64,000 nucleotides of DNA from Streptomyces sp. GESEQ-35. GTDB taxonomy: Bacteria > Actinomycetota > Actinomycetes > Streptomycetales > Streptomycetaceae. The notes under the pieces were generated by a model. It was not told the DNA's origin, ran no database searches, and worked only from the letters and a program-made list of their open reading frames with translations. This document shows, piece after piece, positions 34,369 through 43,848 of this stretch. Every line of letters begins with the position of its first letter. Positions within the stretch are counted from its first letter, which is position 1. The stretch lies in assembly GCF_017948485.1 (NCBI RefSeq), contig NZ_JAFFSX010000013.1, positions 186,001-250,000 of the forward strand. The letters run 5' to 3'. Made by a program: the position numbers and the translations under genes.

Positions 34369-34369
34369 G

Positions 34370-34422
34370 TCCTGCTCACCGGAACGAACCCGTGGGGCGG
34401 GACCGTGGACGGCTCCTACTCT
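34370..34422 (+). promoter_or_regulatory. Regulon operator and promoter of the reductase-ferredoxin operon
   Basis: The motif TCCTGCTCACCGGAAC (34370-34385) keeps the core. Its CGG ends 34 nt before TACTCT (34417-34422), and the ATG lies only seven bases after that hexamer, as expected for a leaderless mRNA. Confidence 0.6.
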
Positions 34423-34429
34423 CCCGGCC

Positions 34430-35452
34430 ATGAGCCTTCTCACCGACGTGCCGACGAGCACGGACGAGTCGCGCACGCTGCACACGGACATCCTGATCGT
34501 CGGCGCCGGACCCGCGGGCCTCTACGGCGCCTACTATGCGGGATTCCGCGGCCTTCGGGTGGCGGTCATGGACGTGCTGCCCCAGTGCGGCGGCCAGATC
34601 AGCGCGATGTACCCGGAGAAACCGATCTTCGACATCGCGGGCTTCCCGGCGGTGCGCGGCCGCGACCTGGTGGCGAACCTCGTCGCCCAGGCCGAGCCGT
34701 ACGGTCCCCGCTACTTCCTCGGTGAGCGGGCGGCGGAGCTCACCCACGGGCCCGACGGCCTCCCGGTCGTCCGCGGTGACCGGGGGACCACGGTCCGGGC
34801 CGGAGCGGTCGTCATCACCGGCGGCATCGGGACGTTCACGCCCCGGCCGCTCCCGGCGGGCGAGGACTACCTGGACCGCGGGCAGGTCTACTTCGTACCG
34901 GAACCCGCAGCGCACACGGACCATGACGTCGTGGTCGTCGGCGGCGGCGACAGCGCCTTCGACTGGGCCGCGACCCTCGCCCCGCTCGCCCGCTCCGTAC
35001 GTCTGGTGCACCGCACCGACCGGTTCCGCGCCCACCGGGCGAGCGTCGAGAAGGTCCGCACCCTCGGCATCGAGATCATCACCGACTCCGAGGTGAGCGC
35101 CCTGTACGGAGAGTCGCACGTCGAGCAGGTCGAGATCCGGCACCGTACGACCAAGGCCACCCGGCTGCTCCCGGCGCGCACCGTCGTGGCCGCCCTCGGC
35201 TTCATCGCCGACCTCGGCCCGCTGAAGGACTGGGGGCTGACACTCCAGGCCCGGCGGATCGCCGTGGACACCCGGATGGCCACCAACCTGCCCCGGGTCT
35301 ACGCCGCCGGGGACATCACCGACTACCCGGGCAAGGTCCGGCTCATCTCCGTGGGCTTCGGTGAGGTCGCCACGGCCGTCAACAACGCGGCCACCGCCAT
35401 CGACCCGGAAGCGGCGCTCTTCCCCGGACACTCCACTGAGAAGGAGAACTGA
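34430..35452 (+). CDS. Thioredoxin-reductase-like ferredoxin-NADP+ reductase
   Basis: A 340-residue flavoprotein of the type II ferredoxin-NADP+ reductase group. FAD site ILIVGAGPAGLYGAYYAGFRG near the start, then QCGGQISAMYPEKPIFDIAGFP, which is typical of the group and lacks the CxxC of thioredoxin reductase. NADPH site VVVVGGGDSAFDWA near 165, and AAGDITDYPGKVRLISVGFGE at the end. It should reduce the ferredoxin encoded one base after its stop, which in turn can supply the Rieske oxygenase. Confidence 0.9.
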   Translation: MSLLTDVPTSTDESRTLHTDILIVGAGPAGLYGAYYAGFRGLRVAVMDVLPQCGGQISAMYPEKPIFDIAGFPAVRGRDLVANLVAQAEPYGPRYFLGERAAELTHGPDGLPVVRGDRGTTVRAGAVVITGGIGTFTPRPLPAGEDYLDRGQVYFVPEPAAHTDHDVVVVGGGDSAFDWAATLAPLARSVRLVHRTDRFRAHRASVEKVRTLGIEIITDSEVSALYGESHVEQVEIRHRTTKATRLLPARTVVAALGFIADLGPLKDWGLTLQARRIAVDTRMATNLPRVYAAGDITDYPGKVRLISVGFGEVATAVNNAATAIDPEAALFPGHSTEKEN

Positions 35453-35453
35453 C

Positions 35454-35774
35454 GTGGCCTACGTCATCGGCTCGGCCTGTGTCGACATCATGGACCGTTC
35501 CTGCGTCGAGGAATGCCCCGTCGACTGCATCTACGAGGGCGAGCGCAAGCTGTACATCAACCCGGCCGAGTGCATCGACTGCGGTGCCTGCGAGACGGCC
35601 TGCCCCGAACAGGCCATCGCCGTCGACCGGCTCGCCGACCCCGAGCACCGGGCCGACAACCGCCGCTTCTTCGACGAAACCCTGCCCGGCCGTGACGCCC
35701 CGCTGGGCGAGCCGGGCGGGGCGAGTGGCCTCGGTCCCGTGGGCGCCGACACCGCTCTGGTCGGCGGACGATGA
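35454..35774 (+). CDS. Seven-iron ferredoxin (3Fe-4S/4Fe-4S)
   Basis: A 106-residue ferredoxin with Cys9, Cys17, Cys21 and Cys25 in CVDIMDRSCVEECPVDC and Cys40, Cys43, Cys46 and Cys50 in CIDCGACETAC, the FdxA-like pattern of one 3Fe-4S and one 4Fe-4S cluster. GTG 35454 follows AAGGAGAA. It is probably the electron carrier between the reductase and the oxygenase. Most Rieske systems use a 2Fe-2S ferredoxin, so this pairing is notable though known for some actinobacterial oxygenases and P450s. Confidence 0.92.
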   Translation: MAYVIGSACVDIMDRSCVEECPVDCIYEGERKLYINPAECIDCGACETACPEQAIAVDRLADPEHRADNRRFFDETLPGRDAPLGEPGGASGLGPVGADTALVGGR

Positions 35775-35788
35775 GGGGCCCGGAACAG

Positions 35789-35831
35789 CACGATGCCCAG
35801 GGCGGCCGCGCGGGCCGGCCTGGGCATCGTG
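35789..35831. terminator. Bidirectional hairpin terminator
   Basis: CACGATGCCCAGG (35789-35801) and CCTGGGCATCGTG (35819-35831) form a perfect 13-bp stem with a 17-base GC-rich loop between the convergent ferredoxin and katG genes. Confidence 0.82.
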
Positions 35832-35841
35832 ATCAGAGGGT

Positions 35842-38034
<2,193 letters not shown>

Positions 38035-38067
38035 GGGAATCCTTCCGGACGGGGTGGATCTTGGTGC

Positions 38068-38511
38068 TCAGGAGCTGCTGCTTGTGGTGGTGGAACAGGC
38101 GGGGCACAGACCCCAGTAGATGACCTCGGCCTCGTCGATCGAGAAGCCGCGGTCGTCGGACGCGGTCAGGCAAGGCGCCTCGCCCATCGCACAGTCGACG
38201 TCGGCGACGACTCCGCACGTCCGGCAGATGACGTGGTGGTGGTTGTCGCCGACGCGTCCCTCGAACCGGGCCGGGCTGCCGGCCGGTTCGATACGCCGAA
38301 TGAGTCCCGCCCCGGTGAGCGCGTGCAGGCCCTCGTACACGGCTTGAACGGAGACATGGCCGACGCGGTCACGGACCCCGGCGGCGATCGCCTCGACGCC
38401 GAGGTGATCGCCGTGCCGAACGGTCTCGAGCAGCGCGACGCGGGCGGCCGTCACCCGCAGGCCGACACCCCGCAGCTCATCGGCCGTGGTCGGAGTGTGG
38501 GAGGCGGTCAT
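38068..38511 (-). CDS. furA: Fur-family peroxide-responsive regulator (FurA/CatR type)
   Basis: A 147-residue Fur-family repressor: winged helix (GLRVTAARVALLETV, VSVQAVYEGLHALTGAGLIRRIEP) and a metal-binding C-terminal part with HHHVICRTCG and GLCPAC, giving two CxxC pairs for structural zinc. The position directly before katG is the usual one for peroxide-sensing repressors such as FurA, FurS or CatR. It likely represses its own gene and katG until oxidised. Confidence 0.92.
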   Translation of the reverse strand: MTASHTPTTADELRGVGLRVTAARVALLETVRHGDHLGVEAIAAGVRDRVGHVSVQAVYEGLHALTGAGLIRRIEPAGSPARFEGRVGDNHHHVICRTCGVVADVDCAMGEAPCLTASDDRGFSIDEAEVIYWGLCPACSTTTSSSS

Positions 38512-38537
38512 GTCTCAGAACCTATCCTCAAGAACAC

Positions 38538-38562
38538 GAACGATTCAAGAAAACGACTCGTT
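38538..38562 (-). promoter_or_regulatory. Putative FurA operator and promoter region
   Basis: An AT-rich patch upstream of the Fur-type gene contains GAACGATTC (38538-38546) and the perfect palindrome AACGACTCGTT (38552-38562). On the gene strand TTGAAT is followed after 17 bases by an ATAGGT hexamer near 38524, a plausible promoter overlapping these repeats. Confidence 0.5.
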
Positions 38563-38689
38563 CTAATTTCGTGTCGTGTCGGGGCACGGTGGTGGACGGG
38601 CCCGCGAGGGAGAAGCACGGGGAGACAGACCGGCACGAGACGACCGGAAACCTGCCCGAGGGGGCTCCCGGATGAGTACGTCGTGTGAC

Positions 38690-39655
38690 TCACCGTGGTG
38701 GTGGAGGTCCCGGAGCCAGTTCGTCGGCGACCAGGCGCCCGATCGTGGGAGCCAAGGTGACGGCCGAGTGCATGACGGCCACATAGAGAGACCTGTCCGA
38801 CGTGACGTGTCCGATCAGGGGTCCGTCCGGGGGCATCGGGCGCAGTCCGACACGGCTGTCCAGCACGCGGCAACGCTCGGCGCCGTGGACTGCCGAACGC
38901 AGCGCTCTCACACCCAGCTCGGCTGTTCGCGGAACGGTCATCAACAGCTGCCCCTCGCGCAGCTCCCGCACCTCGAAGTCCGGCCCCGCGACGATTCCCC
39001 TCACGAGTCCGGGCGGCGCCGTCAGTCGCACCAGTCGGGCCGGGGACACGGTGACCGGCAGGTCGATCCCCAGCGGCTCGATCAGCGAGGCGACTCCGGT
39101 TCCGGCGGCCAGCACCACGGTCGAGGCCGGATGGAAGCCCGCGGCGGAGGTCACCCCCGCTACGCGCCCCCCGACAACCTTCAGCGAGGTGTCGCCTGCG
39201 CCGAAGACGACCCGCGCGCCGAGCGCTCGCGCCCCGCGCACCAGCGCCCCGGTGACCGCGACGGGGTCGACGCCGCCGTCGGACGGGGTGTACACGGCCC
39301 GCTCCGGAGGCGTGCGCAGACCGGGTTCGAGTGACCGGATCTCGTCGCGCCCGACCTCGTACTGCCCCTCACCCACGGACGAGTCCGGCCACCTCAGCGA
39401 ACCGGTCCAGCGCACGGCGACGTCCGGCAGCTCCGCTTCGAGGCGCCGATAGTCCGCGAGGACGGAGCCGCGCAGGTCATGGGCGCGCCCCGGCCAGTCG
39501 CCGCCGAAGCCGCCGATCCACGCGAAGGAGACGCCGGTCACGCCCGCCGCCGGTCCGGGGCCACGGTCGACCAGGGTCACATCGGCGCCCTGCCGGGCCA
39601 GGTGGTACACCACCGACGCGCCCACCACACCCGCCCCGACGATGACGACGGACAT
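38690..39655 (-). CDS. FAD-dependent amine/amino-acid oxidase-fold protein (DAO family)
   Basis: A 321-residue flavoprotein. The N-terminal FAD motif is VVIVGAGVVGASVVYHLARQGADVTLVD, followed by the substrate domain and a C-terminal VGLRPMPPDGPLIG motif of D-amino-acid oxidase/glycine oxidase relatives. It would oxidise a C-N bond and form peroxide. It is the last gene of a same-strand run that begins with the glutamine-synthetase-like gene, so gamma-glutamylamine oxidation (as PuuB does) is a candidate role; inference. Confidence 0.83.
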   Translation of the reverse strand: MSVVIVGAGVVGASVVYHLARQGADVTLVDRGPGPAAGVTGVSFAWIGGFGGDWPGRAHDLRGSVLADYRRLEAELPDVAVRWTGSLRWPDSSVGEGQYEVGRDEIRSLEPGLRTPPERAVYTPSDGGVDPVAVTGALVRGARALGARVVFGAGDTSLKVVGGRVAGVTSAAGFHPASTVVLAAGTGVASLIEPLGIDLPVTVSPARLVRLTAPPGLVRGIVAGPDFEVRELREGQLLMTVPRTAELGVRALRSAVHGAERCRVLDSRVGLRPMPPDGPLIGHVTSDRSLYVAVMHSAVTLAPTIGRLVADELAPGPPPPR

Positions 39656-39661
39656 GACCGC

Positions 39662-40198
39662 TCAGATCACGCAGCCCACATGCGCCAGCGCCTGCTTCAG
39701 CAGCACCCCGTGCCCACCCGGCATATCGCTCTGCACCGCGGGCGACAGGGCCTCCTGCGGGCTGAACCAGACGAGGTCGAGGGCGTCCTGGCGCGGCCGG
39801 CAGTCGCCGCTGACCGGGACGACGTACGCGAGCGAGACCGCGTGCTGACGCGGGTCGTGGTACGGCGTGACGCCGTGCGTCGGGAAGTACTCGGCCACCG
39901 TGAAGGGCTGGAGGGAGGTCGGGACGCGGGGCAGTGCCACCGGCCCGAGGTCCTTCTCCAGATGGCGCAGCAGAGCGTCCCGCACCCGCTCGTGGTGCAG
40001 GACACGGCCGGAGACCAGAGTCCGGCTGACCGTCCCGTCGGGGCCGATGCGCAGCAGCAGGCCGATGCTGGTGACTTCGCCGCTGTCGTCGATGCGTACG
40101 GGCACGGCCTCCACATACAGGATCGGCATGCGGGCGCGCGCCGACTCGAGCTCGTCGGGAGAGAGCCAGCCGGGCGTGGTATCGGTCATGTCAGACAT
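39662..40198 (-). CDS. Nudix-like DUF4916 protein
   Basis: A 178-residue protein of the actinobacterial DUF4916 group, which has a Nudix fold. The Nudix box region GRVLHHERVRDALLRHLEKDLG keeps only part of the standard pattern, so pyrophosphatase activity is doubtful. It sits 6 bp upstream of the oxidase-fold gene and downstream of the amidohydrolase. Function unknown. Confidence 0.75.
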   Translation of the reverse strand: MSDMTDTTPGWLSPDELESARARMPILYVEAVPVRIDDSGEVTSIGLLLRIGPDGTVSRTLVSGRVLHHERVRDALLRHLEKDLGPVALPRVPTSLQPFTVAEYFPTHGVTPYHDPRQHAVSLAYVVPVSGDCRPRQDALDLVWFSPQEALSPAVQSDMPGGHGVLLKQALAHVGCVI

Positions 40199-40213
40199 TG
40201 CTTGATCATACTT

Positions 40214-41341
40214 TCAGGAGTTGGCGGAAAACCGGTAGACCCGGCGGGCGTTGTCCTGCCCGGCCCAGCGGGCGATGCGCAGCGCGTCCGGCAGGCTCAG
40301 CTCGTCGGCGTCCACCCGGTCCTGGAGCAGCCCGGCCAGCCCTTGGCGGAAGGCCACCGCGCCGAGCAGGTAGAACTCGGCCAGACCATAGGCGTCGGAG
40401 CTGTACAGCAGCTTGCGGAACGGGGTGATTTCCAGGGCCTCCTCCAGGATCGTCCGGGCCCGGACGGGCCCGACGTGGTGCAGGGTCAGCCCCACATCGA
40501 GGTACACCTGCTCGAACACCGCCGCCAGATAGGCGGCCTGCCGCTGGTACGGCCAGCAGTGCAGCAGAAGAACGGGGATCGTACCGCTCGTCAGGTGCAG
40601 CCAGTCGGTCAGCCGGGCCGGGTCCGCGCGGTGCAGGCGGATGTCGTTGTCGCCGAAGCCCGTGTGCAGTTGGAGCGGCAGCTCCAGCTCCACGGCCGTC
40701 CACAGCAGATGGCGTACGAGAACAGGGTGATCGAGTCGGCCACCCGAAGCCAGCCACTGATGCGCCGCCGTGGTGACCTCTGCGTCCGTCGGGCGGGCCG
40801 GGTCGAGGTCGAAGCCGGTGCGGTAGGCGGCCACCGACTTCACGGCCACCACGCCCGGACGCCGTACGGCCTCCTGAGCGGCCGCGCGGAACGTGCGCGC
40901 GTACGCGTCCGGTTCGACCCCCTCGGCCGCGACCGCCTCGGCGACGGATTCCAGCCGAACCACCTCGTACGCGTCTGCCTGCGCCGCCTCGGCAAGCTCC
41001 GCCGGAGTGGTCAGCCGGTCCGGGGTGTACCCGGTGTCGACGCAGAGCACATCCGTCTGCGCGGCCGTGAGGAAGCGGCGGTTCACGTCACGAGGGTCCA
41101 GCTCGGCGCGGCGGGCCACGTACTCGTCGGCGGGTGTGTGCCGGGGCAGGTCGAGGAGAGGAGCGCAGTGGCGGCGGACGGCGACTCCTACGGGCGTGTC
41201 GAAGGGTGAGACACCCGGCCACGGCTCGCCCTCGGTGAGCAGGGACTCCAAGCCGTCCCGGTCGAGATCGGCGGTGGTGACACCGTGGCAGTGATGGTCG
41301 AACAGCGGCAGCGCGGCGAGTTCCTCGTGGACGGCGCCCAT
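40214..41341 (-). CDS. FluG-like amidohydrolase
   Basis: A 375-residue TIM-barrel amidohydrolase. LFDHHCHGV near residue 15 gives the H-x-H metal ligands, followed by LQLHTGFGDND, VLLLHCWPY and YSSDAYGLAE, where His and Asp ligands are expected. This matches the N-terminal domain of fungal FluG, in which such a domain is fused to a glutamine-synthetase-like domain. Here the second half is the separate gene ending 1 bp upstream. It may hydrolyse a gamma-glutamyl amide made or used by its neighbour. Confidence 0.82.
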   Translation of the reverse strand: MGAVHEELAALPLFDHHCHGVTTADLDRDGLESLLTEGEPWPGVSPFDTPVGVAVRRHCAPLLDLPRHTPADEYVARRAELDPRDVNRRFLTAAQTDVLCVDTGYTPDRLTTPAELAEAAQADAYEVVRLESVAEAVAAEGVEPDAYARTFRAAAQEAVRRPGVVAVKSVAAYRTGFDLDPARPTDAEVTTAAHQWLASGGRLDHPVLVRHLLWTAVELELPLQLHTGFGDNDIRLHRADPARLTDWLHLTSGTIPVLLLHCWPYQRQAAYLAAVFEQVYLDVGLTLHHVGPVRARTILEEALEITPFRKLLYSSDAYGLAEFYLLGAVAFRQGLAGLLQDRVDADELSLPDALRIARWAGQDNARRVYRFSANS

Positions 41342-41342
41342 G

Positions 41343-42728
41343 TCAGTACTTCCAGCGGTACGCCGCCGCGATCCGCTCGTCGTCCAGTCCGGCCACGGCC
41401 GCGGTCTCCCCGAGCCGTACGGCGGTCACGGCGTCGGCGAGCACCGGGCCCAGGGCGGCGCGCAGCTGTTCGTCCTTGCGGAACTCCTCGACCGACTCCG
41501 CCAGCGAGGTGGGCAGCCGGTGGACCGCTTCGCCCAGTCGCGCCGGGTCGCCGGTGATCTCCTCGGGGAGGGGCGCCGACGTCGTCGCTCCGTCCAGTCC
41601 GGCGGCGATGACGCAGCCGAGGGCGAGATACGGGTTGGCGGCCAGGTCGACCGGCTTGACCTCAAGGTTCGCCGACTGGTCGCGCAGTCCTGCCGTGCCG
41701 GTGACGACGCGTACCGCCGCCTCGCGGGTCTCGTGGCCCCAGGTGGTGAACACCCCGGCCCACTGGGACGGTTGGAGCCGCAGACGGCTCGCCGGGCTCG
41801 GGGCGGTGACGGCCGTGAGCGCCGGCAGATGGGCCAGGATCCCGGCCGCGAAGGACTCCGCCTCGGCCGTCATGCCGTACCGGCCCGCGCCGCCTGAGTG
41901 CAGGTTCGCGCCGTCGCGCCAGGCGGAGAGGTGGATGTGGCCGCCGTTGCCGACGCCTTGCGCGAACACGGCCGGGGCGAAGGAGACGACCAGCCCGTGG
42001 CGCTGCGCCACCGCCCGGATGGTCTGGCGCACCAGCACGCTGCGGTCGGCCGCCGCGACCGGGTCGAGCGCGCCCACCGAGATCTCGAACTGCCCCGCCG
42101 CGTACTCGGGATGTACCTGCTCCACATCCACGCCCTGCGCCGCGCACGCCGCCAGCAGGTCGGCCGTGTAGTCGCTCAGCTCCACCTGCCGGACGGCCCC
42201 GTACGCCGGACCCGACACCGCGGGCACGAACTCCCCGTCGGCCGTGGGACCCCGGCCCACCGCCCACTCGATCTCGATCGCCGCCCGGAAGGTGACGCCG
42301 TGCCGCCCGGCCGCGTCCGCCACGATCCGGCGCAGGAACGTGCGGCTGCATCCGGGATGCCGCTCGCCGTCCTGGGTGATCCGGTCGACCGGCGCCCACG
42401 CCCAGCCGGGCTGCCCGGCCAGGGCGACCAGTTGGTCGAGGTCGGGGTAGAGGCGCAGGTCGCCGTCGGGGGAGCCGAGGACGTCGGTGGAGACGATGGA
42501 GTCGTCGGCCAGGAAGGTGTCGAAGACCGGCGACATGCCGACGCCCCAGGCCGCCGCCGAGGCGAGCTTGGCGGTGGGGACGGCCTTCACCCGGCCGATG
42601 CCCGCCGTGTCGACGTAGGCCAGGACGATGCCGTGCACACCCCGGCCGGACAGCTCCTCGCTCAGCGCCCTGGCCCGCTCGACATCGCCCGGACGTCCTC
42701 CGGGGACGGGGTCGGCAAGGGTGGTCAT
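41343..42728 (-). CDS. Glutamine synthetase-like gamma-glutamyl-amine ligase
   Basis: A 461-residue class III-like glutamine synthetase homologue. The glutamate and metal-binding parts are visible as EIEWAVG, NGGHIHLSAW, RLQPSQWAG and ANLEVKPVDLAANPYLALG. The tyrosine adenylylation region of GlnA is absent. Streptomyces relatives (GlnA2-4 type) join glutamate to polyamines or ethanolamine rather than ammonia, and FluG-type fusions share this domain. It heads the run ligase, amidohydrolase, Nudix-like, oxidase, so amine assimilation is likely. Confidence 0.87.
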   Translation of the reverse strand: MTTLADPVPGGRPGDVERARALSEELSGRGVHGIVLAYVDTAGIGRVKAVPTAKLASAAAWGVGMSPVFDTFLADDSIVSTDVLGSPDGDLRLYPDLDQLVALAGQPGWAWAPVDRITQDGERHPGCSRTFLRRIVADAAGRHGVTFRAAIEIEWAVGRGPTADGEFVPAVSGPAYGAVRQVELSDYTADLLAACAAQGVDVEQVHPEYAAGQFEISVGALDPVAAADRSVLVRQTIRAVAQRHGLVVSFAPAVFAQGVGNGGHIHLSAWRDGANLHSGGAGRYGMTAEAESFAAGILAHLPALTAVTAPSPASRLRLQPSQWAGVFTTWGHETREAAVRVVTGTAGLRDQSANLEVKPVDLAANPYLALGCVIAAGLDGATTSAPLPEEITGDPARLGEAVHRLPTSLAESVEEFRKDEQLRAALGPVLADAVTAVRLGETAAVAGLDDERIAAAYRWKY

Positions 42729-42776
42729 ACGTCCTCCTCGACGGGCTCGGCGCCCACGTCAGGGTCTGCGGCCACG

Positions 42777-43589
42777 TCAGGGTTTCACGGCCACCGCACC
42801 GAACTGCGGTACCGCGGCGGGCACGTCGGGGCCGGCGCGCCACTGGGAGCACGGCACCATGCCCGGTTCGAGCAGCTCCAGCCCTTCCAGGAAGGCCGAT
42901 ATCTCGGCGCGGCTGCGGGCGGTGATCGGTGGCGTGGCGTTCTCGTTCCAGAACTTCATCGCCGGAATCTGTCCCTCGCCGCCCAGGTCGGCGTCGAAGG
43001 TGGGGTGCGTCAGGACCAGGAAGCTGCCGGCGGGGACCGCGTCCATCACACGGCGCACGATGTCCCGCGCCTTCTCGGTGTCCAGCACGAAGTTGAGGAT
43101 GCCCAGCATCATCACCGCGACGGGCCGGGTGAAGTCGAGGCTCTGCGCGGCGCGTTCGAGGATGGCGTCCGGGTCGTGGACGTCCGCGTCGATGTAGGCG
43201 GTGCCGCCCTCGGGGGTGCCGGTCAGCAGTGTGCGGGCATGGGCGAGCACGATCGGGTCGTTGTCGACGTACACGATCCGGGCCTCGGGCGCGATGCGTT
43301 GGGCGATCTCGTGGGTGTTCTCGGCTGTCGGCAGCCCGGTGCCGATGTCGAGGAACTGCCGCACTTCCCGCTCGTCGGCCAGGAACCGCACGGCCCGGTC
43401 GAGGAATGCGCGGTCCGCGCGGGCGATGTCCCGGATCACCGGGAACATCGTGGCGACCTGTGCCCCGACCTGCTGGTCGACCTCGTAGTTGTCCTTGCCG
43501 CCGATCCAGTAGTTCCACACGCGGGCGTTGTGCGCCACAGAGGTGTTCAGCCTCGGCGACCTGCCCGGCGTGGTCTGGCTCTCGCTCAC
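42777..43589 (-). CDS. SAM-dependent methyltransferase (DUF574 family)
   Basis: A 270-residue protein of the large actinobacterial DUF574 group: it starts with NTSVAHNARVWNYWIGGKDNYEVD, has the SAM-binding FLDIGTGLPTAENTHEIAQ and IVYVDNDPIVLAHARTLL, and VMMLGILNFV. Substrates are unknown for nearly all members. GTG 43589 is chosen because AAGGAG lies seven bases upstream. It is divergent from the P450 gene. Confidence 0.9.
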   Translation of the reverse strand: MSESQTTPGRSPRLNTSVAHNARVWNYWIGGKDNYEVDQQVGAQVATMFPVIRDIARADRAFLDRAVRFLADEREVRQFLDIGTGLPTAENTHEIAQRIAPEARIVYVDNDPIVLAHARTLLTGTPEGGTAYIDADVHDPDAILERAAQSLDFTRPVAVMMLGILNFVLDTEKARDIVRRVMDAVPAGSFLVLTHPTFDADLGGEGQIPAMKFWNENATPPITARSRAEISAFLEGLELLEPGMVPCSQWRAGPDVPAAVPQFGAVAVKP

Positions 43590-43848
43590 GACTGTGCTCC
43601 TTCGCGCGCCCGCGGCCGTCGCCGCCATTGTGCCGTCCGATGATCAGCATGTCCCGGAAACGGCCCGAGCAGAAGGGCGCGTGACGGGGCCTGAGCGAAC
43701 CTCGTCGAGTTCGCCCTGATGCGGTTTGCTACCGGCGAGTACCCTCGTCGCGTGACGCGTGGGGCGCCTGAGGTAGGGTCCCCCGCGATCCGCAACCACT
43801 CACAGGCTGGAGACCGCTGCACGCGGTGTCGAAGGGGGCGGCAGCATC

